Below, piece by piece: positions 41,018 to 50,190 of a DNA stretch of 64,000 nt. The notes beneath the pieces were generated by a model. The model had not been told where the DNA came from, made no database searches, and was given only the letters and a program-made list of their open reading frames with translations. The translations under genes and the position numbers were made by a program. Source of the DNA: Verrucomicrobiaceae bacterium (GTDB lineage: Bacteria > Verrucomicrobiota > Verrucomicrobiia > Verrucomicrobiales > Verrucomicrobiaceae); contig JADJPW010000007.1 of assembly GCA_016713035.1 (NCBI GenBank), positions 310,001 to 374,000 of the forward strand. Direction: 5' to 3'. Position 1 is the first letter of the stretch; each line of letters begins with the position of its first letter.

Positions 41018-41407
41018 ATGACTACCACTGATAGACTCAGGCAAGTACTCAAGGTTATCGCAGCGATGCATATCGTTGTGTTCGCCACGTTGGGTGTCTT
41101 AAGCATTCACTTCGCAAGTCGTGCGACTGCTCTCAAGGGAACTGAGGAGACCGCTCGGCAGACAGCACAGAAGATCGAATCACGCATACAGCGATCCTCG
41201 ACTATCGAAAGTGCACAGAATGAAGCTAGACTGGCTTGGAAGTCCGGGCAGAGCACTTGGAACACCCTTGTTCGTGTCTTGACGAGATTCTCCGACGGAC
41301 TCCAGGCCCTTCTGGTTGTTCCACTCTTTACCTTTGTCCTTGCCCTACGCGCACTGTGGGTCAGCAGGGGTACCGTTGAACCGTCCAAACCTGGAGAGGA
41401 CTCCTGA
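41018..41407 (+). CDS. Two-span membrane protein (cassette gene)
   Basis: 129 residues: spans LKVIAAMHIVVFATLGVLS and GLQALLVVPLFTFVLALRAL flank a helical, charged loop (TAQKIESRIQRSSTIESAQN). No family recognised. Followed after 16 nt by an R2 repeat. Confidence 0.6.
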   Translation: MTTTDRLRQVLKVIAAMHIVVFATLGVLSIHFASRATALKGTEETARQTAQKIESRIQRSSTIESAQNEARLAWKSGQSTWNTLVRVLTRFSDGLQALLVVPLFTFVLALRALWVSRGTVEPSKPGEDS

Positions 41408-41423
41408 GCACAGCCAACACCAC

Positions 41424-41528
41424 GAATAGCTTGCTGAGATTTTATTGTTGCCCCCTCCCTGGACCCTGGTGAGCAAAGTTAAGCGATTCGGCAACGACAA
41501 TGACAATTTTGAGCCTGGCAACTTATTC
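41424..41528 (+). repeat. R2 repeat, copy b
   Basis: GAATAGCTTGCTGAGATTTT...GGCAACTTATTC, about 80% identical to copy a by eye. Follows a gene stop directly without intron sequence. Confidence 0.75.
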
Positions 41529-41552
41529 AGTGGACGAATCAGATTCGCCCAA
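41529..41552 (+). repeat. attC-like element, internally deleted copy d
   Basis: Reads GTGGACGAATCAGATTCGCC then CAAGAAA. Compared with copy a, the segment between its two TTCGCCCA words has been lost, as expected from recombination between direct repeats. 17 nt before the ATG at 41569. Confidence 0.65.
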
Positions 41553-41568
41553 GAAATAGAGTCTCTCC

Positions 41569-42063
41569 ATGTCCTGTCGCGGCTACTTTCTCGGTCTCAC
41601 TGATGCTGATGTCAGTGAGTTTGCTTCATTGGCTTCAGACAGTTACGAAATGATGGAGTTTGCAAACGAGACTTTGTATATTCGCTGCGAACCGGATTGG
41701 GTGACATCTGTCGACAAGAGTTGGGATGCCATTCATCGTTGTCTCACCAATGGTTACATGCTGCCCGATCCATCGGATCCGATGGCTAAATGCATTCTTG
41801 GTGTCCAGGAATTCGACACAGCCGACAACTGGATCGTTGGCCTGTGCTTTCCAGAAGATGTGAGGGAGGTTGATCTGGCCATTCGTCACCTAGATCGTGA
41901 TTGGCTTCACAAGAAGTATTGGGCCTTGCCGAAGGATGAATACGGTATTTTCATGTCTGAGGATGACTTTGAGTATACCTGGGACTACTTTAAAGAGACC
42001 AAAGACTTCTATCGACGAGCGGCTGCGAGCGGCCGACATTCGCTTTTTATAGCTGATCAATAA
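41569..42063 (+). CDS. DUF1877-family (YfbM-like) protein (cassette gene)
   Basis: 164 residues. Opens SCRGYFLGLTDADVSEFASL, then VDKSWDAIHRCLTNGYMLPD, CILGVQEF and a helical end: the order of the DUF1877/YfbM family (GxxGYF start, DKSWxxIHxxLT). Family members are small cytosolic proteins of unknown function, frequent in mobile contexts. Its 3' side carries an attC-like structure 7 nt after the stop. Confidence 0.75.
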   Translation: MSCRGYFLGLTDADVSEFASLASDSYEMMEFANETLYIRCEPDWVTSVDKSWDAIHRCLTNGYMLPDPSDPMAKCILGVQEFDTADNWIVGLCFPEDVREVDLAIRHLDRDWLHKKYWALPKDEYGIFMSEDDFEYTWDYFKETKDFYRRAAASGRHSLFIADQ

Positions 42064-42069
42064 GACACA

Positions 42070-42147
42070 TCTCAACCACGAGGGCGAATATTGAAGGGTG
42101 CATTGCTGCGAGCCTAAGCGAGCCAGCAAAGGCCCCTGTCGTTGAAC
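42070..42147 (+). repeat. Second-type attC-like hairpin after the DUF1877 gene
   Basis: 78 nt from TCTCAAC to GTTGAAC, the latter fitting GTTRRRY. TCAAC/GTTGA pair, ACGAGGGC partly pairs with GCCCCTGT, and the centre has TTGCTG/CAGCAA. The rest of 42148-42361 has no gene; a stem AGAGCC/GGCTCT near 42197-42227 is the only other structure seen. Confidence 0.55.
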
Positions 42148-42361
42148 CCTTCTAGGCCGCGAAGAGCGGCATCACCTCAGCGAAGCCAAACCGCAGAGCC
42201 TGCGCAGCAGAATAACCCCGGCTCTAGCTCCTTCGCACCCTTATGTGCTTGGTGTTGCGCTGGTGGTAGCCGACAGGGATGCGGGAGCCCAAAAAGGCGA
42301 AGGCCTGCTCAAGCAGTACGAGTGCAAGAGCAGGCCCGGGTTTTGGGGGAAGGATGGGGTC

Positions 42362-43063
42362 TTATTCGTTGAGGGTCACGACGGCGTGGCTATCGCGGAT
42401 CTCAAAGTGGCGGATGCCTTTGAGGAACTGCTCGGTGGCGGGGTCGATCTTGGCGGATTGATCGACGAGGTTGGTGCCTTTGAGCTCGCCGATCCAGGCG
42501 TTCGGGAGGGACATGCCGCCGACGGTGACGTCTTCGACGAGGATGGCAAAGTGACGGCTGACGTCATCGAGATGGGCAGCGAGGGCGAGCTTGATGCGCA
42601 CTTTTTGGCCAGCGAGCATGGGCAGATCATCGGGCAGGACGAGGATGGCATCGGCGGCGATTTTGCCGTTCTCGAAGCGCACTTGCACGTTTTCGCCGAA
42701 CTGGTTTTTGGCGAGCCAGGCATTCACTTCGTTTTCCGTGAGCACGAGGGTGCGCTTTTGCAGATCGGTGGTGGGTGTGGGAGCGGGGACATCGGGTGTG
42801 GGGACACTCGCGGGTGCAGCGGGTGGCTTTTCGCCGCTGAAGGCTGCGAGCTTGGTGTCGAACTCCTGCTGCTCCTGCGCGGTGAGGGCCACGGGCTTGA
42901 AGGGATCAGGGTCGAAGTTGGTCTTCCACCAAATGCCTGCGGCGGCGGTGGCGATGCCGGCCAGACCGAGGAGCACGCAGAGCGTGATGACGAGCGGGTG
43001 CCGCCAGAGGGAGCGCTTTGGCAGCGAGGAGGAGGTGGTGGCGGAGGGAGGGTTGTTTTGCAT
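42362..43063 (-). CDS. Membrane-anchored protein of unknown function
   Basis: 233 residues from the ATG at 43063. One span (HPLVITLCVLLGLAGIATAA), then a Pro-rich linker, then a domain beginning RTLVLTENEVNAWLAKNQFG, continuing VRFENGKIAADAILVLPDDL and ending AVVTLNE. The 'TENEVNAWL' opening with a later lipid-binding-like beta sheet occurs in verrucomicrobial hypothetical proteins. No catalytic motif. Confidence 0.65.
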   Translation of the reverse strand: MQNNPPSATTSSSLPKRSLWRHPLVITLCVLLGLAGIATAAAGIWWKTNFDPDPFKPVALTAQEQQEFDTKLAAFSGEKPPAAPASVPTPDVPAPTPTTDLQKRTLVLTENEVNAWLAKNQFGENVQVRFENGKIAADAILVLPDDLPMLAGQKVRIKLALAAHLDDVSRHFAILVEDVTVGGMSLPNAWIGELKGTNLVDQSAKIDPATEQFLKGIRHFEIRDSHAVVTLNE

Positions 43064-43228
43064 GGCGGTCGTTTTGGATGTGTGCGGGGCGATCCTATTC
43101 AATCATCGCCCAAAATGCCAATTCCACGTTTGCGGGCAGATTATAGCCAGTGCGGCTGTTGCGGGTGCGGCTGCGCGGCAGGATTTTTGTAGCCAAGGAG
43201 TGGGCCTTTTTGTTATACGACAAATCCC

Positions 43229-43687
43229 ATGAAAACGCTGCTATCACTCCTTGCCGTTTCCTTCCTCAGCCTTGCGGTCCAGGCCGCAGATGCGCCTGCG
43301 AAGAAGAAATCCACCCCGAAAAAAGCCCCCGTCGAGGCCACGGAAAAAAGCCCGGCCAAGATCGAGGCTATCGCAAAAAACCTCACTCCGACGCAGCGCA
43401 CAAAACTGCTCGATCTGCTGAATTCAGGTAGCGAGGCCGACCTGGTGGCGATCCCCGGCATCGGTGAGACCCGTGCTGCAGCGATCAAGAAAGCTCGCCC
43501 CTTTAAAGATGTGACAAATGCGGCGGAAGTCGATGGCGTCGGTGAGGGTACGTTCGCAGAAATGGTCGCGTATGCGAAGGCGGGCTTCCCCAAAGCGGAT
43601 GCGGCGAAGAGTGAGGCTCCCAAAGGCGACACAAAGAAGAAGGAAGAGCCGAAAAAGAAGAAGAGCACGACTACGAAGAAGAAATAA
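43229..43687 (+). CDS. Secreted helix-hairpin-helix protein (ComEA-like)
   Basis: 152 residues: signal peptide (KTLLSLLAVSFLSLAVQAAD), a Lys/Pro linker, then a helix-hairpin-helix pair (LLNSGSEADLVAIPGIGETR, AAAIKKARPFKDVTNAAEVD, GVGEGTFAEMVAYAKAGFP), and a very Lys-rich tail. The HhH fold binds DNA non-specifically, as in ComEA, so DNA binding or uptake is possible. Tandem relative of the next gene. Confidence 0.8.
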   Translation: MKTLLSLLAVSFLSLAVQAADAPAKKKSTPKKAPVEATEKSPAKIEAIAKNLTPTQRTKLLDLLNSGSEADLVAIPGIGETRAAAIKKARPFKDVTNAAEVDGVGEGTFAEMVAYAKAGFPKADAAKSEAPKGDTKKKEEPKKKKSTTTKKK

Positions 43688-43703
43688 GCCGCTGCTGCTG
43701 ATC

Positions 43704-44051
43704 ATGCGCTGGTGCCGCCTCCTGGTCCTGCTGATGCTCACTCCGTGGGCACTGGGGGCGGAGCCATCCGCAGAGCCGCGCACTCCGGCGATGATCGAGG
43801 CCATCGCACAGAGCATGACAGATGCGCAGCGGTATGCTTTGCAGGATCTACTGGGCTTTGGCAGCAAGTCAGCACTGATGACGCTGCCAGGAGTCGGTGA
43901 GGCCAAAGCAGAGGCCATCATCGCAGCGCGGCCTTTTGCGCGGGTCACGGATGTCACACGGGTGAGGGGCATCGGGCAGACGCTCTTCGCAGAGATGGTG
44001 AAGCACGCGAAGGCAGGCTTTCCGGGCACAAGGCAGAAAAAGAGAGGCTGA
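43704..44051 (+). CDS. Secreted helix-hairpin-helix protein, paralogue
   Basis: 115 residues from the ATG at 43704. Signal peptide (WCRLLVLLMLTPWALGAEP), then one HhH domain: LLGFGSKSALMTLPGVGEAK, AEAIIAARPFARVTDVTRVR, GIGQTLFAEMVKHAKAGFPG. Same layout as the upstream gene without the Lys tail; a tandem duplication. 16 nt between them, so one operon. Confidence 0.8.
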   Translation: MRWCRLLVLLMLTPWALGAEPSAEPRTPAMIEAIAQSMTDAQRYALQDLLGFGSKSALMTLPGVGEAKAEAIIAARPFARVTDVTRVRGIGQTLFAEMVKHAKAGFPGTRQKKRG

Positions 44052-44103
44052 GCCCTCCAGTCTTGACGGCGGATGCGGCGACCCGCTAAAACATGTCGCA
44101 GCC

Positions 44104-45585
44104 ATGAAATACATCCTCGCTCTCGATCAAGGCACCACCAGCTCGCGTGCTATTTTATTCAATCACGATGGCACAGTCGTCGCGGTGGCGCAGAAGGAGT
44201 TCCCACAGATTTTCCCGAAGCCGGGCTGGGTGGAGCATGATCCGCAGGCCATCTGGGACACGCAGCTCGGTGTCGCACGCGAGGTACTGAGCAAAGCGAA
44301 GGCGCAAGCAGCAGAGGTGGCCGCCATCGGCATCACCAATCAGCGTGAGACGACGGTGGTGTGGGATCGCGAGACAGGCTGGCCCATTTGCAATGCCATC
44401 GTGTGGCAGGATCGACGCACGGCACCGGCCTGCGATGCGCTGCGGAAGAAAAAACTCGACCGCATGATCACCAAGAAAACTGGCCTCGTGGTGGATGCCT
44501 ACTTTTCCGCCACGAAGGTGCAGTGGATGCTGCAAAATGTGAAGGGAGCCCGCCAGCTCGCGGCAAAGGGCCGCCTCGCTTTTGGCACCATCGACACCTG
44601 GCTGCTGTGGAATCTCACGGGTGGCACCGTGCATGCGACGGATGTGAGCAACGCCTCACGCACCATGCTTTACGACATCCGTAAAGGCACCTGGGATGAG
44701 GAGCTGCTCAAACTCTTCGGCATTCCGCGCAGCATGCTGCCAGAGGTGCGTGACAGCAGCGGCAGCTTCGGTGAGACGACGCTGCTCGGCGGCAGTATCC
44801 CCATCGCCGGCATCGCAGGTGATCAGCAGGCGGCGCTCTTTGGCCAGGTGTGCACGCAGCCCGGCATGGTGAAGAACACGTATGGCACAGGCTGCTTCAT
44901 GCTGATGAATACCGGCAGCAAGCCGATCACCTCCAAAAACAAACTGCTCACCACGGTGGCGTGGCGCATCGGTGGAAAGACGGAGTATGCACTGGAGGGC
45001 AGCGTCTTCATCGCAGGTGCGGTGGTGCAGTGGCTGCGAGATGGTCTGGGCATCATCCAGAGCTCTGCGGAGGTGGAGTCACTCGCGGCGAGTGTGCCAG
45101 ACACGGGTGGTGTGTTTCTCGTGCCGGCATTTGCCGGGCTGGGTGCTCCGCACTGGGATGCGTATGCACGCGGCACCATGGTGGGCATCACACGCGGCAC
45201 CACACGGGCACACATTGCCCGTGCTGCACTGGAATCCATCGCACTCCAGGTGGCAGATATTTTGACTGCCATGCAGGCAGACTCTGGCATCCGGCTGAAG
45301 GAGCTCCGCGTGGATGGCGGGGCCTCACTCAATAACCTACTCATGCAGCGCCAAGCAGATCTGCTCGGTGTGCCTGTGGTGCGTCCGAAGGTGAATGAAA
45401 CGACGGCGCTAGGTGCCGCATGCCTCGCTGGACTGGCCACGGGATTCTGGAAGAGCACAAGCGACTTCGCCAAGCACTGGAAGGCAGACCAGCGCTTCAA
45501 ACCAAAGCTCAAACCAGCGGCGAGAGCGCAGGTGATGGCGACTTGGGCCCGTGCGCTGGAAAGGGCAAAGGCGTGGGAGCAGTAG
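44104..45585 (+). CDS. glpK: Glycerol kinase
   Basis: 493 residues, the usual length. Phosphorylates glycerol with ATP to glycerol-3-phosphate. FGGY-kinase motifs: ILALDQGTTSSRAILFNHDG (ATP-binding Asp), VEHDPQAIW, GITNQRETTVVWDRETG, WQDRRTAP, and ALEGSVFIAGAVVQWLRDGL, VPAFAGLGAPHWDAYARG, LRVDGGASLNNLLMQ. No facilitator or dehydrogenase gene adjacent. Monocistronic, near the HhH pair. Confidence 0.95.
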   Translation: MKYILALDQGTTSSRAILFNHDGTVVAVAQKEFPQIFPKPGWVEHDPQAIWDTQLGVAREVLSKAKAQAAEVAAIGITNQRETTVVWDRETGWPICNAIVWQDRRTAPACDALRKKKLDRMITKKTGLVVDAYFSATKVQWMLQNVKGARQLAAKGRLAFGTIDTWLLWNLTGGTVHATDVSNASRTMLYDIRKGTWDEELLKLFGIPRSMLPEVRDSSGSFGETTLLGGSIPIAGIAGDQQAALFGQVCTQPGMVKNTYGTGCFMLMNTGSKPITSKNKLLTTVAWRIGGKTEYALEGSVFIAGAVVQWLRDGLGIIQSSAEVESLAASVPDTGGVFLVPAFAGLGAPHWDAYARGTMVGITRGTTRAHIARAALESIALQVADILTAMQADSGIRLKELRVDGGASLNNLLMQRQADLLGVPVVRPKVNETTALGAACLAGLATGFWKSTSDFAKHWKADQRFKPKLKPAARAQVMATWARALERAKAWEQ

Positions 45586-45599
45586 GCACTGCGGTGCCC

Positions 45600-46088
45600 T
45601 TACTGGCTCCCTGCTTTGGGATTCACCGTATCATCGACTTTCTTCGCAAAGGCACGGTCCTCGTCACTGAGACGATCGAGAGGGATCTCGAAGGGCTTGT
45701 TGTTGACGAGCAGGCGGATTTTCCCATCGCGTAGGAGCGTGAATTTGGCCGGTGGAGGCGGCGCGGGTGCGGTCTTGAGCGCGGCGGCAGCCTCTCCGGC
45801 AGTGGCGGCTTTTTTCTCGATGATGATGTCTTCAAAGGCGATCATTTTGCCGATGAGGCTGCGGCCATCCGTGCTCTTCCACTGCCGGGCCTCGCCAAAG
45901 GAATAATGACTGACGAGACGTGCGGTGGAGTCACCCTTGGGTGCCTGGACATTGACACTGGCAGTGCCGGTGCTGCTGCCACCAGTGACTTCACGCTGGC
46001 TGAAGCGGGATGGCGTGGTGGGTGTGGCGATCTGCGCCGCCGCAGAGGTGGCGAAGAGGAGCGCGAGGATGCCACACGGGCAGTTCAT
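45600..46088 (-). CDS. Secreted SHD1-like small protein downstream of ftsZ
   Basis: 162 residues with signal peptide (CGILALLFATSAAAQ). The mature part has REARQW-type SHD1-like wording: ARQWKSTDGRSLIGKMIAFE, FTLLRDGKIRLLVNNKPFEI, PLDRLSDEDRAFAK. SHD1-like domains are common in Planctomycetes/Verrucomicrobia secreted proteins. It starts 8 nt after the ftsZ stop and is likely co-transcribed. Confidence 0.75.
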   Translation of the reverse strand: MNCPCGILALLFATSAAAQIATPTTPSRFSQREVTGGSSTGTASVNVQAPKGDSTARLVSHYSFGEARQWKSTDGRSLIGKMIAFEDIIIEKKAATAGEAAAALKTAPAPPPPAKFTLLRDGKIRLLVNNKPFEIPLDRLSDEDRAFAKKVDDTVNPKAGSQ

Positions 46089-46096
46089 AGGCGGAT

Positions 46097-47704
46097 TCAG
46101 CGTTTGAGCTTCATCTTGATGCGCTTCCAGGTGGGGACATCGAGATCCTCGCCTTCGACGACGGAGGGCTCTGTGTCCTTGAAGCGGCCACGATCTTGCT
46201 CGGTGGTCAGATCGAGGCTGGGCTGCTCAATGGCGATGGTGCGGCGGCTGGCAGGTGCGGGCTTGGGCGCGGGAGCGGCAGGCGCATCTTCAAAGACCAG
46301 CATGTCGTCCTGCACGGGGGGTGGATCGGTTTGCAGGGTGACGGTGCGTGAGACCACGGTGGCGAGAGGCTTGCTCTCGCGGGCAGTGATGACGGGCGCA
46401 GGAGGTGCGGGAGGGGGTGTATAGGCCTCCTCAGGCTCTTCATCGGCCATTTCAGGCTCGATTTCGGCCTCTGGGGCAGTGATTTCCGGCTCTGGAGCGA
46501 TTTCTTCCATTTCGGGCTCAGGAGCGGGTTCCTCGCGGTTTTCGACTTTTTCGATGATTTCGGGCTCTGGGGCCGGTGGGACGATTTCTTCTTCTCTGAA
46601 GAGCAAATCGTTCACGGGAGCTGGTGGCGGTGGCGGCGTGGTGAGGCGTTTTTCACGCTTGGCGGGCGCAGTGGGCATCATCTCCGCAGGGGGCGCAGCA
46701 GCAGCATGTGCATTGAGCTGCGTGAGGCCGAGGGAGCTGATGAGCGTGACGGCGACGGAGTCACCGAGCTTCGGATTAACGGCGAGCCCAAAGAGCATGT
46801 GTGTGCTGTCAGGCACATATTTGCCGAGGCTCTTCATGATGCCTTCGACTTCGATGAGCGTGAGTGACTCTCCACCCGCGACATGGACGAGGAGGGTCTG
46901 TGTGTGGCTCAAAAGGCGGCCTTGGTCGATGAGGGGGCTCTTGAGGGCTTTTTTGACCGCCTCGGTGCCGCGATTCTGGCCGCGTGCCTCGCCAAAGCCG
47001 AAGAGGCAGCGCCCATTGGCCGTGCGGAGTGCGGAGGTGAGGTCATCGAGGCCGAGTTTGACGATGCCTGGCGTCGCCGTGATGGTGGAGACAGCGCGGA
47101 GTGCCTGGGCGATGAGCTGATCTGCCTGGGTGAAGGCCTTTTGGATGCCATCTTTCGGTAGGACGAGCTCGCCCATGCGATTGTTCTCAAAGAGGATGAG
47201 CGCATCACAGCGCTTTTGCAGGAGCTCGAGCGCTTCTTCTGCCTGCCCGAGACGGCGGCGTCCTTCAAAGCTGAAGGGCATGGTGGCCACGACGATGACG
47301 AGGGCACCCGTGTTCTTCGCGATCTCTGCGATGACGGGTGCAGCGCCACTGCCACTGCCGCCGCCGAGACCGGCGCTGATGAAGATGATGTCATGCCCGT
47401 CGATGGACTGGCGAATCTGCTCACGGCTGAATAAAGCGGCCTCGCGTCCGAGATCTGGATCACCACCTGCGCCGATACCCTTCATGATTTCCACACCGAG
47501 CTGGACCTTCACGGGTGCCATGCTGTGGCCGAGCACGCGCACGTCTGTGTGCATGCAGACGAGTGTGGCATCGACGATGCGATCGAGCGTGATACGGTCA
47601 ATGACATTGGAGCCGGAGCCGCCGACGCCGACGATGCAGATGCGCGGAGCAGAGAGCGCGGCAGTACTGCCGTCGCCGTGATTGGAGCGATGATATTCGA
47701 CCAT
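46097..47704 (-). CDS. ftsZ: Cell division protein FtsZ with long acidic/proline-rich tail
   Basis: 535 residues: GTPase about 1-330, then a roughly 180-residue disordered tail rich in Pro, Glu and Ala, ending in a C-terminal peptide (LDVPTWKRIKMKLKR) comparable to the LDIPxFLR tail that binds FtsA/ZipA. The tubulin loop is GGGSGSGAAPVIAEI instead of the usual GGGTGTG. KGIGAGGDPDLGREAA and ALILFENNRMGEL are other family blocks; the T7 region (LAVNPKLGDSVAVT) retains the essential Asp position. Such long-tailed, variant FtsZs are known from Verrucomicrobiota. No ftsA or mur gene is adjacent. Confidence 0.94.
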   Translation of the reverse strand: MVEYHRSNHGDGSTAALSAPRICIVGVGGSGSNVIDRITLDRIVDATLVCMHTDVRVLGHSMAPVKVQLGVEIMKGIGAGGDPDLGREAALFSREQIRQSIDGHDIIFISAGLGGGSGSGAAPVIAEIAKNTGALVIVVATMPFSFEGRRRLGQAEEALELLQKRCDALILFENNRMGELVLPKDGIQKAFTQADQLIAQALRAVSTITATPGIVKLGLDDLTSALRTANGRCLFGFGEARGQNRGTEAVKKALKSPLIDQGRLLSHTQTLLVHVAGGESLTLIEVEGIMKSLGKYVPDSTHMLFGLAVNPKLGDSVAVTLISSLGLTQLNAHAAAAPPAEMMPTAPAKREKRLTTPPPPPAPVNDLLFREEEIVPPAPEPEIIEKVENREEPAPEPEMEEIAPEPEITAPEAEIEPEMADEEPEEAYTPPPAPPAPVITARESKPLATVVSRTVTLQTDPPPVQDDMLVFEDAPAAPAPKPAPASRRTIAIEQPSLDLTTEQDRGRFKDTEPSVVEGEDLDVPTWKRIKMKLKR

Positions 47705-47875
47705 AAGAGTGGTGTTGTTGGATTTTAGAGTCTCGGGACGAAACGAGGTGCTGCGACTTCCTCAAATCACAGCGCCCGCATCAAAGCAGTTCCCTTGAGG
47801 TAACGCTATGGTTTTTTTACTTGGTTCCGTATTGTTTGTACTTTCTGAGAATCAGCGCCCACCGCCTATTATTCT

Positions 47876-49105
47876 TCACCCCCAGACGAGTTTGCGCAGG
47901 GATTCGAGGGCGGCGGGGGCGGTGTGCTCATCTTGGAGGAGCTGCTGGATCTGGGCGGGGCTGAGGCTGCCGGGGACGTAGTGGTCGATGATGGCGTCTA
48001 GCTCTGGGCCTGCGGCGGTGGGGAAGAATCGCAACATCATGCCACGCAGCTCCTCTGAGCCGGCATTTCCGAGCTCGAAGGCGACGTCGATGCGACCTGG
48101 ACGTATGAGCGCGGGATCGAGGAGCTCGCGGTGATTGGTGGTCATGAAGACGACGCGGCCTTCCTGTGCAGCGACGCCATCGATGGCATTGAGCAGGCCA
48201 CTGAAGCTGATTTCCATCTTGGTATCCTGCTTCGTCCGTGCCTGGAAGAAGGCATCGACGTCCTCCAGCAGGATGATGGAGAGTGGCGGGGTGCTTTGCA
48301 GCATGTCCGCGAGGTTTTGATCATTCAGCTTCCGGTGTGTGAGGCTGAGTGTGCAGATGTTGAGGTCCAGCTCACCAGCAAGGGCAAAGACGAGGCTGGT
48401 TTTGCCAGTACCGGGTGGTCCAAAGAGCAAGTAGCCACGCCGCCAGGGGATGCCCAGGGACTCATAGCGCTCTTTGCTGGCATGAAAGCGGCGGATGTCC
48501 TCCAAGATGCGGTCCCGCACGCCGGTGGGCAGGACGACGGAGGTGAGGGCACGCTTTGGCTTGGTGGTGTGCAGGCGCCATTCATCTGCCCAGGGGTCAG
48601 GTGTGAAGAGCTGCGTGCGGCCGATCCACTGGCCGTAGTTCGCTTGGACGATGTCGCGGATGAGCATCTCAAAGTCTTCTCGCCGTGCGAGGAGCATGGA
48701 GATGCGGAGTGTCTCGATGACCTGCATCTGATCCTTTTCGAGTGTGCGCTCGATCCAGACGAGGTGAAAGCCGCGGCGCATGAGGTGAAAGCCCGGCGCT
48801 GGACTGTAGAGCAGGCGTGGGATGCGCCCAGCTGTCTGTGAGGAGGCGTGCTCCTGCGTGACGGCAAAGAAGTGCGTGCGGCGGCTATACGGCAGCTCAT
48901 TGAGCCACTTGATGACGGATTGGAAGATGTCGTTGCGGCTGTCGATCACCGCAGTGACGACGAAGAGGCGCTTCAGGAAGCCCCAGATGACTGGCCCGAG
49001 GCGGTGGATCAGTGCGAGGAGGAAGCCTGTGATCCCCAGGGCGACACCTCCGGCAAAGACTTGATTGTTGAGTTGCTGCCGTAGCAGTTCGATGAGGGAG
49101 TCCAT
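47876..49105 (-). CDS. BCS1-like membrane-anchored AAA ATPase
   Basis: 409 residues from the ATG at 49105 (an in-frame ATG is also at 49117). One span near the N-terminus (ITGFLLALIHRLGPVIWGFL), then a BCS1-type N-domain, then an AAA module: Walker A FGPPGTGKTSLVFA, Walker B LSIILLEDVDAF, sensor 1 VVFMTTNHRELLDPAL and arginine fingers in IRPGRIDVAFE. BCS1 proteins are translocases for folded proteins in mitochondria; bacterial relatives have unknown clients. Upstream of ftsZ in the same direction, with a 171-nt gap. Confidence 0.88.
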   Translation of the reverse strand: MDSLIELLRQQLNNQVFAGGVALGITGFLLALIHRLGPVIWGFLKRLFVVTAVIDSRNDIFQSVIKWLNELPYSRRTHFFAVTQEHASSQTAGRIPRLLYSPAPGFHLMRRGFHLVWIERTLEKDQMQVIETLRISMLLARREDFEMLIRDIVQANYGQWIGRTQLFTPDPWADEWRLHTTKPKRALTSVVLPTGVRDRILEDIRRFHASKERYESLGIPWRRGYLLFGPPGTGKTSLVFALAGELDLNICTLSLTHRKLNDQNLADMLQSTPPLSIILLEDVDAFFQARTKQDTKMEISFSGLLNAIDGVAAQEGRVVFMTTNHRELLDPALIRPGRIDVAFELGNAGSEELRGMMLRFFPTAAGPELDAIIDHYVPGSLSPAQIQQLLQDEHTAPAALESLRKLVWG

Positions 49106-49426
49106 CATGGGCAGCACTCAGACGGTGCGCAGAGCGTGGTGTTGCAAATTGGCGGTGGAGAGCTGTTTGTAGGCTGCTGAAGGCTCTGAAAATGAGTTCT
49201 TCACATGCTGTATTAAAGATGAAGGTAAATTTATGGATTCATCCATATCCGTAAGGGCTGTGAAGAAGCGCAAGAAGTGTGTTCTGCGCCTAGAAATGCA
49301 GCGTTCCACAGGCAGTGTTGTTGTGAATGCTTTTGCGAGTGAGTGTGAGGAAGCAGGTCAATCTCAGGAAAAGCACAGTTACTCACAGCTTCAGGGGAAT
49401 TGTTGGTCGGGAAAGGCACAGGTTAC
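49106..49426. other. Gene-free region between rnc and the AAA gene
   Basis: No coding sequence supported. Contains a direct repeat GCACAG-TTACTCAC (about 49373 and 49419). I see no RNA gene or palindrome here. Confidence 0.5.
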
Positions 49427-50134
49427 TCACGGTGTGGCTGAGGTGAGGAGTGAGGCCAAATCATCCCGGCAGAGGGCGGCCTCGGCGGCTTGGACTTCTG
49501 CTTCTTTTTTGCTTTTGCCGCTGCCACGTCCTAGCTCGATGCCCTGCCAGCTTACCGCAGCCTCAAAGGTCTTGGCGTGATCGGGGCCGCTCTGCGAGAG
49601 GATGCGGTAGTGCGGGGCGATGGCATTGACGGCTTGCAGCTTCTCCTGGAGGTCGCCTTTGGGATTGGAGTCACCAGAGCCACGCAGGATGTCCTCTAGC
49701 TCATCGCCGATCACACGCTGGACGAAGTCCATGGCCGCAGTGAGACCCGCATCGAGATACACAGCACCGATGACAGCCTCCAGAGCATCTGCGAGTGAGG
49801 AGTCGCGATCACGGCCACCATTGGCCTCCTCACCACGGCCCATGAAGAGAAAACGGCCTAATCCGAGCCGCCGGGCGAGTGCTGCGAGCGATTTGGTGCT
49901 GACGACATGGGCGCGAGTCTTTGTGAGGCGGCCCTCATCGGCCTCTGGCAGCCGAGCGAACAAGACATGGCTGAGGATGAGCTGGAGCACCGCATCGCCG
50001 AGGAATTCGAGGCGCTGATTGTCCATGCCGGCCCGCTGGCTCTCGTAACTGACGCTACCATGCGTGAGTGCCTCTGCGAGCAGGCGGGGCTCGCGGAAGA
50101 TGTGGCCGAGGATGCTGTCAGGCGTGGAGTCCAT
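49427..50134 (-). CDS. rnc: Ribonuclease III
   Basis: 235 residues. RNase III signature NQRLEFLGDAVLQLILSHVL with catalytic Glu/Asp, DALEAVIGAVYLDAG, then a dsRNA-binding domain from about 160 (NPKGDLQEKLQAVNA to GKSKKEAEVQAAEAALC). Processes rRNA and double-stranded RNA. Follows the tRNA-His gene in the same direction with a gap of 56 nt. Confidence 0.95.
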   Translation of the reverse strand: MDSTPDSILGHIFREPRLLAEALTHGSVSYESQRAGMDNQRLEFLGDAVLQLILSHVLFARLPEADEGRLTKTRAHVVSTKSLAALARRLGLGRFLFMGRGEEANGGRDRDSSLADALEAVIGAVYLDAGLTAAMDFVQRVIGDELEDILRGSGDSNPKGDLQEKLQAVNAIAPHYRILSQSGPDHAKTFEAAVSWQGIELGRGSGKSKKEAEVQAAEAALCRDDLASLLTSATP

Positions 50135-50190
50135 GCGCGGGGAGAGGCTTACTTGTTAGCGTGGGCCATGCGCCGCGTGCCAGAAAAAAA

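Noticed and set aside
49233..49580. Gene running into rnc from the plus strand
   Set aside because: Overlaps the well-supported RNase III gene and shows no domain or ribosome-binding site.
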